64,000 nucleotides of DNA from an uncultured Bacilli bacterium (GCA_934098665.1 CAKOOO010000002.1:1-64000), one strand, 5' to 3'; numbered from the stretch's first letter, positions 1-8,225 are shown. The notes: a model not told the origin generated them from the sequence alone. Program-made: numbers and translations.

Positions 1-686
1 TTTGCATTTTCATCAACAAAATCTGTAAAAGCATTATAAAATATATTATATACTTTTTCATAATTACTTATTTCCTGTGCAATAATTGGTTTTATTTCAA
101 ACTCTAAACGCTGTGAAACATCTTTAATTGGTGTTCCAATAAGCATCTTATTAATTATTTCACTAGTTTTAATAAGTTCTTTAATGTTAGTGTTTTCAGG
201 TAAAACAAATTTTTTATTTTCAACTATTCCAGTATTTGTACAAACTAATGCAACAATCTTATTTTCATCTATAGGAATAATACTTACTTGTTTAAGTAAA
301 TTATCAATACTGCTACTTCCTAGTACAACTGAAGCATAATTTGTTAAATCACTAATTATTTCCATACACTTAGTTATTGCATCAGATAATACCAAATCTT
401 GATTTTTAACAACTCTTTGGAGTTTTAACATTTCACTACCATTAAGTTTTTCAGGTTCCATTAGATTTTCAACGTAGTATCTATAACCTTTTTCTGATGG
501 TATTCTTCCAGATGATATATGGTTTTTTTCAATATAACCTAAATTCTCCAAAGTTGCCATCTCATTTCTAATCGTAGCACTTGATAGATTAAACTTTTCA
601 CAAAGCGATTTACTACCAACAGGTTTAACGGACTTTACATAAGTTTCTACTATAACTTTTAATAATTCTTTTTGACGATTATCCAT
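1..686 (-). CDS. hrcA: Heat-inducible transcription repressor HrcA (3' end cut by window)
   Basis: HrcA represses class I heat-shock operons by binding CIRCE operators. The frame is open from an ATG at 684-686 to the window edge (about 228 codons visible; HrcA is usually about 340), so the C-terminus is missing. The N-terminus begins MDNRQKELLK and contains a winged-helix segment with LSSATIRNEM, the typical HrcA recognition helix, followed by LGYIEKNHISSGRIPSEKGY, a classic HrcA signature. An AAAGGA ribosome binding site lies 5-7 bases before the ATG. Two CIRCE elements flank its promoter, so the gene is autoregulated; grpE-dnaK-dnaJ would be expected downstream, outside the window. Identification rests on motif recognition and the CIRCE context, which agree. 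Confidence 0.95.
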   Translation of the reverse strand, partial: MDNRQKELLKVIVETYVKSVKPVGSKSLCEKFNLSSATIRNEMATLENLGYIEKNHISSGRIPSEKGYRYYVENLMEPEKLNGSEMLKLQRVVKNQDLVLSDAITKCMEIISDLTNYASVVLGSSSIDNLLKQVSIIPIDENKIVALVCTNTGIVENKKFVLPENTNIKELIKTSEIINKMLIGTPIKDVSQRLEFEIKPIIAQEISNYEKVYNIFYNAFTDFVDENA

Positions 687-696
687 AATGTCCTTT

Positions 697-723
697 CTAG
701 CACTTCCTTAACCAAAATGCTAA
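697..723 (-). promoter_or_regulatory. CIRCE operator, start-proximal copy
   Basis: A 9-9-9 inverted repeat, ctagcactt / 9 bases / aaatgctaa, closely matches the CIRCE consensus TTAGCACTC-N9-GAGTGCTAA. It lies in the hrcA 5' untranslated region at about the transcription start. Confidence 0.88.
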
Positions 724-727
724 CATT

Positions 728-756
728 ATTATATTATGCAAATTAGCACTTGTCAA
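728..756 (-). promoter_or_regulatory. Sigma-A promoter of hrcA
   Basis: On the minus strand TTGACA (751-756) and TATAAT (728-733) are separated by exactly 17 bases, a perfect housekeeping promoter. Both CIRCE copies overlap it, one at the -35 and one near +1, so HrcA binding should block polymerase. Confidence 0.9.
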
Positions 757-769
757 TACCTTTTGCTAA
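743..769 (-). promoter_or_regulatory. CIRCE operator, distal copy
   Basis: Second 9-9-9 inverted repeat, ttagcactt / 9 bases / ttttgctaa, overlapping the -35 box of the hrcA promoter. The right arm is less conserved than the left. Confidence 0.85.
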
Positions 770-780
770 ACATTTTGTAT

Positions 781-811
781 AAAAAAATTAATATTAGTTA
801 CCCAATACTAA
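781..811 (-). terminator. Rho-independent terminator
   Basis: Minus-strand hairpin TTAGTATT / 8-base loop / AATATTAA (one G-U pair) followed by a run of T. It overlaps the 3' end of the small membrane protein gene and isolates it from hrcA. Confidence 0.65.
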
Positions 812-1117
812 TTTTTCTTGATAAATATAAAATGTTAGCGAAAAAAGTATAAGTGGTAAACTATTAGCATTATAATCTTTAATCATAATATAATCAAAAT
901 ATATTAAAAAAGAAAACCATAAAATAATAAATACTATATTATAAATTGTGCTTGTTTTTTTAAGCATATTTTGGCCCAACTCTTCATTATAAAGTTTAAC
1001 TATTTGGCTAATATTTGTATATACACTAGTTATAATAGCCACTGCAAACATTAATAATTTAGAAAATCCTTTATTTTTAAATGCACTAACAAATAAAAAA
1101 TTACTTAATAAAAGCAT
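794..1117 (-). CDS. Small multi-pass membrane protein, unknown function
   Basis: A 107-residue protein with three to four hydrophobic segments (around residues 1-10, 20-35, 58-75 and 83-98) separated by short polar loops. I do not recognise a family. The ATG at 1117 has no good ribosome binding site; the frame stays open upstream to about 1175 and an AGAGGT sits before a possible non-standard ATT start that would add about 16 hydrophobic residues, so the true N-terminus is uncertain. It is the last gene before the hrcA promoter and ends in its own terminator. It could be a remnant of a longer gene, given the decayed genes upstream. Confidence 0.45.
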   Translation of the reverse strand: MLLLSNFLFVSAFKNKGFSKLLMFAVAIITSVYTNISQIVKLYNEELGQNMLKKTSTIYNIVFIILWFSFLIYFDYIMIKDYNANSLPLILFSLTFYIYQEKLVLGN

Positions 1118-1195
1118 AAATATTATAAGTATGCTATAAGTTATTGTATATAAAATATTTTTACCTCTATCTTTATTTATTTTTTACCTTCTAAT

Positions 1196-1276
1196 TTATT
1201 TTATACTATTAATCCAGTTATTAATTTCTTTTTCATTAGTAACAAGTTTATCACTATAAACTTCAAAAACAATATT
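1196..1276 (-). pseudogene. Open 26-codon extension or gene remnant after the kinase stop
   Basis: Directly after the TAA of the upstream kinase, and in the same frame, a 26-codon open stretch ends with the residues NEKEINNWINSIK before a TAA. This end resembles the C-terminal helix of flavodoxins (compare the end of the intact flavodoxin 1.3 kb upstream). It may be the tail of a deleted flavodoxin or of a longer kinase version. It has no start of its own. Confidence 0.3.
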
Positions 1277-2215
1277 TTAAGTGCTTACTACATTATCTTT
1301 ACACATTTTTTCACAAAAATCTAAACATTTAATTCTATCATCAATAAACTTGATTAAAACATCATCTTCAACTTTACGAATAAGTTTTATAGGAAAATCA
1401 CTTTGGACATAATATGCCAATAAATTTTTAAATATTTTTTCATCATTGTATTTTATATCTAAATAACTATTATATATTTTCACAAATTTCTTTGCTTTTT
1501 CAATATTAAAGTCAGATATAAGCATAGCTGATGAACCAATTTCAAAAAGCAAATCTCCGTAAGCCACAAAATCGAAATCTATAAAATGAACGCAATTATT
1601 ATTGATAATAATATTTTTGGGCCTAATATCTCTGTGTATTACCTGAAACTCATTTGGAAAATATTCACAATTATATTTTAACAATAACTGCATTCTTTTA
1701 TTTAAAAGTTTATCATAAATGTTTTTTGCTTTCTTGGAAATATTAACATTTTTCAATTCTTTTTTTGATTTATCTATATTTTCTATTATAGCAAAATTAT
1801 TACTTGATTGTTTTTTATTTTCATATAAATTTTGATCTAATTTTTTCATTTCTTTATGTAGTAAATACAAATTTTTAGCACTTTCTTCAATTATATCTAT
1901 ATTATTTTGATCCTGAGCTTCAATAAATTCTTGAATTGCATAAAATTTATTATCATACTTTGTATACAATTTTCCATCTTTATTTGATAATACATCGGCA
2001 GTGTTTTTTAAAGATTGAAATATAATTTTTTGAGTATTCAAAGAATTTCTAATTTGTTTTTCATTATCAACATTGTACATTTTTAAAATATACTTTTTTG
2101 TATCATTATTTATAACAAATATGTCATTAATCGTAGTTACCCCCAATTTAATAAACTTATCAGCATTTACAGATATATCATAGTTTTTTTCTATGCTTTT
2201 TATTAACTTAATCAT
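1277..2215 (-). CDS. Aminoglycoside phosphotransferase / choline kinase-family small-molecule kinase
   Basis: A 312-residue kinase-fold protein. The C-terminal half contains VIHRDIRPKNIIINN, the HxDxxxxN catalytic loop, followed by FIDFDF, the metal-binding DFD, as in the APH/choline kinase/homoserine kinase II superfamily. The N-lobe has a glycine-poor beta-sheet region with ILKMYN supplying a likely ATP-contacting lysine. The ATG overlaps the TGA of the AhpD-like gene by four bases, so the two are translationally coupled. Substrate is unknown; family members phosphorylate amino alcohols, sugars or antibiotics, and nothing here allows a choice. Confidence 0.75.
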   Translation of the reverse strand: MIKLIKSIEKNYDISVNADKFIKLGVTTINDIFVINNDTKKYILKMYNVDNEKQIRNSLNTQKIIFQSLKNTADVLSNKDGKLYTKYDNKFYAIQEFIEAQDQNNIDIIEESAKNLYLLHKEMKKLDQNLYENKKQSSNNFAIIENIDKSKKELKNVNISKKAKNIYDKLLNKRMQLLLKYNCEYFPNEFQVIHRDIRPKNIIINNNCVHFIDFDFVAYGDLLFEIGSSAMLISDFNIEKAKKFVKIYNSYLDIKYNDEKIFKNLLAYYVQSDFPIKLIRKVEDDVLIKFIDDRIKCLDFCEKMCKDNVVST

Positions 2216-2529
2216 TTGTCATAAATTTCCTTTGCTATATTAAATGCAGACCATGCTTTAGGCCAACCTACATAAAATGAAATATGAGTAATAATACCAG
2301 CCATTTCTTCTTTAGTAACCCCATTTTTTTTAGCATTTTGTATATGATATTTTAATGAGTTATCAGTTATTCCCATAGAAATAAGCGAAGTAACTGTAAT
2401 AATACATCTTGTTTTTAAATCAATACTTGAATCATTCCAATTTTCACCAAACAATATATCATCATTATAATGAGTAAAGTTTGGTGCAAAATTGCCAAGT
2501 GAATCTTTTCCCACAGTTTGTTTTATCAT
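2212..2529 (-). CDS. Carboxymuconolactone decarboxylase (AhpD-like) family protein
   Basis: A 105-residue, all-helical protein matching the CMD/AhpD-like family: DLKTRCIITVTSL, KYHIQNAKKNGVTKEEM and FYVGWPKAWSAF are the family's typical blocks. The AhpD CxxC redox pair is absent, so a peroxidase-partner role is not supported; this variant is closer to gamma-carboxymuconolactone decarboxylase-type proteins often found beside flavodoxins. The start is taken at the ATG at 2527-2529, which overlaps the TGA of the preceding flavodoxin (ATGA), rather than the upstream GTG. It is coupled on both sides to neighbours in one operon. Confidence 0.82.
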   Translation of the reverse strand: MIKQTVGKDSLGNFAPNFTHYNDDILFGENWNDSSIDLKTRCIITVTSLISMGITDNSLKYHIQNAKKNGVTKEEMAGIITHISFYVGWPKAWSAFNIAKEIYDK

Positions 2530-2996
2530 AGTTTTATCCACTCTAATATTTCATTTTCTGAAATATTTTCATTTAATGTTTTACCACTTATAAAATTAAT
2601 ATTTGGGTATTTATCCTTTAAATGTTTTAAACTTCCCGCAAAAGTTGAACCACCAGATGTTACATAAACGTATACATTTTTATCATCCAAATTGTTTTCT
2701 TCAATAAATGTATCTATTATATTAGGTTCTTTATACCACCATACTGGGAAACCTATAATTACATTATTATATTCATTTATATCATCTAATTTATTTTTAA
2801 TTTCAGGTCTTATGCTTTCATCATTTTTTTCAAGTGTTGTCCTACTTTTTTCATCCATCCAGTTTAAATCCTCATTTGTATATTTAATTACAGGCTCTAT
2901 TTCAAATAGATTACCATTTAGCAAATTTGCTAGTTTTTCTGCTACTACTTTTGTAGTTCCAGTTGCTGAAAAATAACATATTATAGTTTTATTCAT
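2526..2996 (-). CDS. Flavodoxin
   Basis: A 156-residue flavodoxin. The FMN phosphate loop is CYFSATGTTKVVAEKL near the N-terminus, and GFPVWWYKEPNIIDTFIEE is the family's central motif, with the aromatic residues that stack on the isoalloxazine ring. It carries electrons for unknown partners in the cytosol. It starts an apparent three-gene run with the AhpD-like protein and the kinase, joined by ATGA overlaps. An AGGAGACTAATAAAA-type ribosome binding site precedes the ATG. It is a paralogue of the two flavodoxin-type genes just upstream. Confidence 0.9.
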   Translation of the reverse strand: MNKTIICYFSATGTTKVVAEKLANLLNGNLFEIEPVIKYTNEDLNWMDEKSRTTLEKNDESIRPEIKNKLDDINEYNNVIIGFPVWWYKEPNIIDTFIEENNLDDKNVYVYVTSGGSTFAGSLKHLKDKYPNINFISGKTLNENISENEILEWIKL

Positions 2997-3026
2997 TTTT
3001 ATTAGTCTCCTTTTCTTTTTTATTTT

Positions 3027-3623
3027 TTATTTAAATAAACTATCAGCCCATTTTTTTATATCAGTATCTACAGCATTTGAGTAAAATCTTTTACCTTCCT
3101 TCCAATTACCACTTCCTGCATTAGTTTCTAAATTTTTGCCACTATCTCCAAGAGTACTTGATGCTGATGTACAAAACGGAATTACTATTTTACCAGTAAA
3201 ATCATTTTCTTTTACAAAGTTATTTATAGGTCATGCAGCAATACCCCGCCAAATAGGATAGCCAATTAAAATAGTGTCATACTTATCAAAGTTATCAACA
3301 GTAGACTTTTTTAATTTTATATCACGAAGTGACTCATCATCATGTTCTTTACTTACTCTAGAGTTTGAATTTGAATAATTTAAATCTTCACTTGTATAGG
3401 TTTCTTCAGGTTCAATTAAAAATATATCAGCATTCAAATTTTTAGCAATTTTTTTAGCAACTTTTTCTGTACTTCCTGTAGCGGAATAATATACAACTAA
3501 AATATTTTTGGGAATTTTGCTAGTGCCAGAAAGTGTTTTTGCTTTTTTGCTTGCAAAATAAAAGATTAAAAATACACCAATAACAAAAACTGATTCAAAA
3601 ATTAAAATAATACTCTTTTTCAT
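3027..3623 (-). pseudogene. Membrane-anchored flavodoxin interrupted by an in-frame TGA
   Basis: Read through one TGA (3231-3233), this is a complete 198-codon flavodoxin: an N-terminal membrane segment (IILIFESVFVIGVFLIFYF), the FMN loop VVYYSATGSTEKVAKKI, then GYPIWRGIAA-(TGA)-PINNFVKE and the usual IPFCTSASSTLGDSG block, ending at a TAA at 3027-3029. In homologues the TGA position is normally Trp (…WWGIAAWPINNF type), and the Arg at 3246-3248 is a CGG codon where Trp is also usual. Each is one transition away from TGG. The simplest reading is a gene with a nonsense mutation; recoding or transfer from a donor reading TGA as Trp is possible. The intact reading frame after the TGA suggests the change is recent. 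Confidence 0.75.
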
Positions 3624-3629
3624 TTTATC

Positions 3630-4529
3630 CTACCTTTCATCTCTTATTTTACCATATCTTACACTTATTGATACAAAATTTTGACATGGTTTACCAATAA
3701 TTTTACAAACATTTTCTTTTACATTTAAAAATATAGATTTCATAAAATGAGTTAAAACAAGATCATAAGAATTTATATCACCCTTGTATTTATAGCAAAA
3801 TTCTCTAACTGGTGAAGATAAATCAAATACCCAAATCGGACTTACTATAATAACTTTATCATACTTTTTTAAATTTTCATTAATTTTATTTATATTCATA
3901 CGCCATTTATGCATGCCATATCTTCCACACCACCAAAAGCCTAAAGTACCTAAAATTTTTTCAGTAGTGGTAATTTCTAAAATATTAGCATTTTTACTAT
4001 TTGCTATATCATAAGCAACTTTTTTAGTATAACCCATCCTTGAAAAATATACCACAAGCGTGTTTGAACTTTTATTTATATAATAATCATTTATATTAAA
4101 ATTAAACTGTTCTTGCTTATAAAATATCAAAGTTATTAGTCCCGTTAAAAACTCAATAAAACCAAATATAAAATAACTTATTGAAAGCACATTTGTAGGT
4201 AAAATAATAAATTGAATAAATATCCAAAGCATTAAAGTTATTCCAAATATCATCCCTAAAATTATGCCAATTTTTTTATTTTTTAAAATTAAACAAAAAG
4301 CGGTAATATTGGTAATTCCATTTACAAGTAGTAACATAATGCCAGAAAATATATAATTTTTAAAAAGAACATCACTAAATGGTAAAACTTCAAAATAAGA
4401 AAGAATATTTTTCATATGAAGAAGCCTACCATCTGGCTTAATAAACATGCATATACTACCAAATAATGCACCAATACCTATAAAAAGGCACCAAAGCATA
4501 AGTATTTTTTTAACTTTTTTATATCTCAT
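3630..4529 (-). CDS. Membrane protein fused to a flavodoxin domain
   Basis: A 299-residue two-part protein. Residues 1-140 hold about four to five membrane helices (for example LILKNKKIGIILGMIFGITL). Residues from about 155 form a flavodoxin domain with NTLVVYFSRMGYTKKVAYDI as FMN loop and SPIWVFDLSSPVREF as the second motif. The fusion would tether a flavodoxin to the membrane face. The ATG follows AAGGGG by six bases. Three 12-bp direct repeats lie just upstream of a TTGACT -35-like box. It precedes the interrupted flavodoxin by seven bases, so the two probably share a transcript. Confidence 0.7.
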   Translation of the reverse strand: MRYKKVKKILMLWCLFIGIGALFGSICMFIKPDGRLLHMKNILSYFEVLPFSDVLFKNYIFSGIMLLLVNGITNITAFCLILKNKKIGIILGMIFGITLMLWIFIQFIILPTNVLSISYFIFGFIEFLTGLITLIFYKQEQFNFNINDYYINKSSNTLVVYFSRMGYTKKVAYDIANSKNANILEITTTEKILGTLGFWWCGRYGMHKWRMNINKINENLKKYDKVIIVSPIWVFDLSSPVREFCYKYKGDINSYDLVLTHFMKSIFLNVKENVCKIIGKPCQNFVSISVRYGKIRDER

Positions 4530-4569
4530 AGCGTTCCCCTTAAATTATATTAATTTCTATTTTAGTCAA

Positions 4570-4605
4570 CTTTCTTGTATGTTTTCTTGTATGTTTTGTT
4601 GTATG
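4570..4605. repeat. Three tandem 12-bp direct repeats upstream of a promoter
   Basis: On the plus strand three consecutive 12-base units, cTTTCTTGTATG, TTTTCTTGTATG and TTTTGTTGTATG, abut a minus-strand TTGACT (4564-4569) that could be the -35 of the membrane-flavodoxin gene; TATAAT lies at 4544-4549, with a short 14-base spacer. Direct repeats just upstream of a -35 with sub-optimal spacing are typical activator sites. Confidence 0.55.
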
Positions 4606-4613
4606 CTATAAAA

Positions 4614-4999
4614 TCATTTTTTACATATTTCTAATAATTTTTTTATAGTATTTCCTGTTCTTATAGTAACTTTATCTTTAATATATGTTGATGCGCTTTT
4701 AATCCACCAATTAGATTTACGATAGTTTTTTAATTAATAAGACCAAAATATAAAATTTTTATATTCAAATTCTTTTTCAATTTGCTCATTTAAATTACCT
4801 AAAACGCCCTTTACTTCATCACTTTTTGTAGGGGGTAATATAAAAATTATATTATCATATATTTCTTCATTATTAGTACCCCACCATGAAGGAGCATTAT
4901 TAAGTAAATCATTAAGTGTTAAATAATCCATACCAAAAACAGGTATTTCTAAATTAAATTTACTTTTTATAAATTCCCATAAGCTTTATATTTACTCAT
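4614..4999 (-). pseudogene. Broken small gene (frameshift plus in-frame TAA)
   Basis: A good ribosome binding site (AGGAAAGG) precedes an ATG at 4997-4999 reading MSKYKAYGNL and then a stop. Removing a one-base deletion near 4981 restores MSKYKALWEFIKSKF leading into the long frame MDYLTLNDLLNNAPSWWGT. That frame stops at a TAA (4734-4736) but stays open for 38 more codons (KNYRKSNWWIKSASTYIK) to a TGA at 4614-4616. MSKYxxLWE starts and WW motifs recall a small DUF7662-like family, but the match is weak. Two independent lesions mark it as a decayed gene. Confidence 0.55.
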
Positions 5000-5000
5000 C

Positions 5001-5195
5001 TTACCTTTCCTTTTTAGACATATTTTTAGCAATTATAATAATTTCCACTAAATTTGTGCTAATAGAAAGTCCTAAAAGTATTCAACTTGTAAAATCATCA
5101 AAATTTGAGCTTACTTTACTTTTAAAAAATATATAACTTAAATAAAGTAAATTTCCAAGTATTATTAATAGTATTCCATAATTTTCTTTTTGCAT
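5001..5195 (-). pseudogene. Small two-helix membrane protein with an in-frame TGA
   Basis: ATG at 5193-5195 to TAA at 5001-5003 gives a 64-codon frame interrupted once, by TGA at 5082-5084. The protein would have two hydrophobic helices (GILLIILGNLLYLSYIFF and a second starting ILLGLSISTNLVEIIIIA) with the TGA at the start of the second, in the context FDDFTS-(TGA)-ILLG, where Trp would be natural. The frame ends four bases before the next broken gene. Either a nonsense mutation or a TGA read as Trp. Confidence 0.45.
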
Positions 5196-5281
5196 ATTTA
5201 CCTATAGCATAAGTATAACATTAATTTTACAATTATTTAACTTTTTTATAATATCATTTTTTCCAATGTCCTATTAAAAAA

Positions 5282-7318
5282 CTATTTGCTATATTTTTTT
5301 AGTATTCTAAGGGTATTTAAAATGGTAAGAAGAGTCACACCTGTATCTGCAAAAACTGCAAACCACATATTAGCAATACCAAATATACTTAATAATAATA
5401 TTGCTGCTTTAACAAACATTGCAAAAATTAAATTTTCTTTAATAATAGTTTTTGTATATTTTGATATATTAATTGAAAGAGGAATTTTTTCTAAATCATC
5501 ACTCATAAGAACTACATCACTTGCTTCAATAGCACTATCTGTTCCAATACTACCCATAGAAATACCAATATCAGCACGTTTTAATGTCGGAGCATCATTT
5601 ACTCCATCACCAACAAAAACTAATATTTTCTCATTTAATTTAACTTCTTCATATTTAAAAAATTTTTCTTGAGGTAACATTTCATAGTTTATTTCATCAA
5701 TACCAAGTCTTTTACCAATTTCTAAAGCAGAAGTTTTTTTATCACCAGTAAACATATATGTTCTAATATTTAGTTTTTTAAGTTTACTAATAACATTTTT
5801 GGCTTCACTTTTAATTCCATCATCAATTTCAATAGTGGCCACATGTTTTCCATTTATATTTAAATGAATACTTCCATTTTCATCACAATTACATACTTTT
5901 TCATTTCCAATAATAACCTGCTTATTATTTATTTTATAAGATATTCCTTTACCAGCCATTTCTTTAAAGTCTTTTACTTTTGAAGTATCAATTTTTTTAT
6001 CAGATAGTCTTAATATTGAAGTAGCAATTGGATGATTTGAAAAAGTTTCTCCCTTTATAAGATAGTCAATAACATCTTCTTTACTATATTTTTTGTCTTG
6101 AACTATAATATTTTTTACTTTAAATGTGCCATTTGTAAGAGTTCCGGTTTTGTCAAATATTATTCCACTTACATTTTCTAAATTATCAAGAAAATTACTT
6201 CCTTTTATTAAAATACCATTTTTTGAGGCAGCTCCAATGCCTGTAAAATATGAAAGTGGTACAGATATTGCTATGGCACATGGACATGATATAACTAAAA
6301 AAGTAAGTGCTCTATAAATACTTTCAGAATATGTAACATCACTTATAAGTGGTAAAAACGCGCCAACAATTAATGCAAGAAACATGACAATTGGTGTATA
6401 TACTTTACTCATTTTTGAAATAGTTGTTTCGGTTTTCGTTTTTTTATCAGTGGCTGTTTCTAAAAGTTCTAATATTTTAGATACAGTGGAATTTTTAAAT
6501 GTAGATGTAGTTTTTATTTCAAGAACATCCTCTAGATTAATGTATCCAGATAAAACTTTATCATTATCTTTAACTAGCACGCATTCACTTTCACCAGTTA
6601 TCGAAGAAGTATCAAGATAAGATTTTCCTTTTATAACTACTCCATCAACAGGAATTTTTTCACCTTTTCTAACAATTAATATATCATTAATTTTAACATC
6701 TTCAACATTAACTACTATAGTTTCATTACCACTTTTTTTATTTGCATAAATACTTTTTATATCCATTAAATCTTTAATTGATCTTCGAGAATTATTTATA
6801 GCTTTTTCTTCTAAAATTTTACCTATAGTATAAAGAACTATAACCATCATACCTTCCATAGTTTCACCTAAAATAAAGGCACCAATACATGAAATTAAGA
6901 TTAAGGCATTTTCATTAACTGATTTACTATTTATTAAAATCTTAAAAGCATTTATAGCAACTTTATAAAGTAAAATAACATAAGAAAAAATTAATAAAGT
7001 AAGTCTAAAAGGTTTTGAAACATTTAAATAACATCCAAGTAATCCAAAAATAATACCAATAATTAACGTGCTTAAATGATATTCTTTATGGTTCTGTTCA
7101 GTTTCACTACTTATAAAAGCATCAGGTTCAACCATTTTTATTAATTTATTAACATTATCAATACTTATATTTTTATTAGTTTCATAAGAAATCATCATTG
7201 TATTAAAATTAACTTTAACATTACTAAAATTTTTATTTTTATTTAAACTTTCTTCAATTTTTCTAGCACAATTTGCACAATCTAAATTATTTATTTTATA
7301 TCTATATTTATTCATCAT
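5282..7318 (-). CDS. P1B-type heavy-metal-exporting ATPase (CadA/ZntA-like)
   Basis: A 678-residue P-type ATPase pumping soft divalent metals out of the cell. Domain order: one N-terminal metal-binding domain with LDCANCARK (Cys14, Cys17), membrane helices, actuator loop with TGESECV, the CPC ion-binding motif (VISCPCAIAISVPLSY), DKTGTLT phosphorylation site, SNHPIA (the P1B HP motif), and GDGVNDAPTL hinge. Lys in the penultimate helix and FADTGVTLL in the last fit the Zn/Cd/Pb subgroup (P1B-2) rather than copper. The start overlaps the stop of the upstream CadC-type regulator (AATGATGAATAA), so they form one operon under the operator at 7691-7712. Confidence 0.92.
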   Translation of the reverse strand: MMNKYRYKINNLDCANCARKIEESLNKNKNFSNVKVNFNTMMISYETNKNISIDNVNKLIKMVEPDAFISSETEQNHKEYHLSTLIIGIIFGLLGCYLNVSKPFRLTLLIFSYVILLYKVAINAFKILINSKSVNENALILISCIGAFILGETMEGMMVIVLYTIGKILEEKAINNSRRSIKDLMDIKSIYANKKSGNETIVVNVEDVKINDILIVRKGEKIPVDGVVIKGKSYLDTSSITGESECVLVKDNDKVLSGYINLEDVLEIKTTSTFKNSTVSKILELLETATDKKTKTETTISKMSKVYTPIVMFLALIVGAFLPLISDVTYSESIYRALTFLVISCPCAIAISVPLSYFTGIGAASKNGILIKGSNFLDNLENVSGIIFDKTGTLTNGTFKVKNIIVQDKKYSKEDVIDYLIKGETFSNHPIATSILRLSDKKIDTSKVKDFKEMAGKGISYKINNKQVIIGNEKVCNCDENGSIHLNINGKHVATIEIDDGIKSEAKNVISKLKKLNIRTYMFTGDKKTSALEIGKRLGIDEINYEMLPQEKFFKYEEVKLNEKILVFVGDGVNDAPTLKRADIGISMGSIGTDSAIEASDVVLMSDDLEKIPLSINISKYTKTIIKENLIFAMFVKAAILLLSIFGIANMWFAVFADTGVTLLTILNTLRILKKYSK

Positions 7319-7679
7319 TACGTCCAATTTTATGATTAATATGTTCTACACCTATTTCGTATAGTTTACTTATATGTTCATCATCTAAAGTATAATACAC
7401 TTCTTTACCAGCTTTTCTAGATTTAACAATTTCTTTATTTCGAAGTACCGCAAGTTGATGTGAAACAAGCGACTTACTAATAACAACAGCATTTGCTATA
7501 TCGCAAACACACATTTCATTATTATCTAAACACCATAAAATTTTTATTCTTGTGGGGTCTGCAATTGTTTTAAAAATTACAGAAAGTTCATTTAAAAGAT
7601 TATCATCAGGTTTATTTTTTAAAACCTTTTCTACAACTTCTTTATGAATTATATTACAGTCACAACTACATTCTTTCAT
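7308..7679 (-). CDS. ArsR/SmtB-family metal-sensing repressor (CadC-like)
   Basis: A 123-residue winged-helix repressor. The N-terminus is Cys-rich (MKECSCDCN) and EMCVCDIANA around residues 55-64 is the ELCVCDL-type metal site of CadC. The recognition helix region is SKSLVSHQLAVLRNKEI, and GKEVYYTLDDEHI is the wing. Metal binding should release DNA and induce the efflux pump encoded just downstream. The start is the ATG at 7677-7679, five bases after AAGGAG; an upstream in-frame start would read through the operator and was not used. Confidence 0.92.
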   Translation of the reverse strand: MKECSCDCNIIHKEVVEKVLKNKPDDNLLNELSVIFKTIADPTRIKILWCLDNNEMCVCDIANAVVISKSLVSHQLAVLRNKEIVKSRKAGKEVYYTLDDEHISKLYEIGVEHINHKIGRNDE

Positions 7680-7690
7680 ATTATCTCCTT

Positions 7691-7712
7691 TAGTTGAAAG
7701 TCTATTCAACTA
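7691..7712. promoter_or_regulatory. Operator of the CadC/CadA operon
   Basis: A perfect inverted repeat TAGTTGAA-6 bases-TTCAACTA lies immediately upstream of the AAGGAG of the ArsR-family gene. Size, symmetry and position fit an autoregulatory ArsR/CadC operator overlapping the transcription start. Confidence 0.8.
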
Positions 7713-7922
7713 TTTAATTATATGAAAACAAGCATTTAACTGTCAATAGATTTTTAATTTAATTTTTTAGATAATGTAAATTTACTCATATCTATTCTTT
7801 CTGTTTTTAAAAGTTCTATTATTAAATCTTCATCATAACCAGTTAAATATTATCAATTACTTATTAAAAAATATTACTAAAAATACTTTTATAAATTTAT
7901 TTTATATCAGATTAATGATAAT

Positions 7923-8225
7923 TTATAATGTTAACTCTTTTTCAGAGCAGCTTTCATATTGATTTACATATTCATTTTTATAAAATTCATAACCTTCATA
8001 ATCGATATTTTTAAAATAGTTTAAAAGTTTAAAATATGTTAGTTCAATATCACAAAACATTCCTATTTCAAGAAGTTCATCAAATATTTTTTCAATAGTA
8101 TTTGGACTTGAATAATTCCATAAAATAATATTATTTACCATACTATCTAAACTTACAAGTCTTTCTTTACAAAGCCTACTTGCATTAATAAGTGCTCCTT
8201 TTAATTCGTCAAATAAATATTCCAT
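7923..8225 (-). CDS. Hypothetical protein
   Basis: A 100-residue acidic, probably all-helical soluble protein (MEYLFDELKGALINASRLC…), with no membrane segment or motif that I recognise. An AGGAGGGATT ribosome binding site precedes the ATG, supporting expression. It is monocistronic, divergent from the serine hydrolase gene; the 110 bases between hold both promoters. A short open frame around 7754-7850 downstream is not part of it. Confidence 0.55.
   Translation of the reverse strand: MEYLFDELKGALINASRLCKERLVSLDSMVNNIILWNYSSPNTIEKIFDELLEIGMFCDIELTYFKLLNYFKNIDYEGYEFYKNEYVNQYESCSEKELTL

Noticed and set aside
7754..7850. Short open frame downstream of the CadC-type regulator's promoter (residues ending FTLSKKLN)
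   Set aside because: No start codon with ribosome binding site and only about 31 codons; possibly a gene remnant, not supported.
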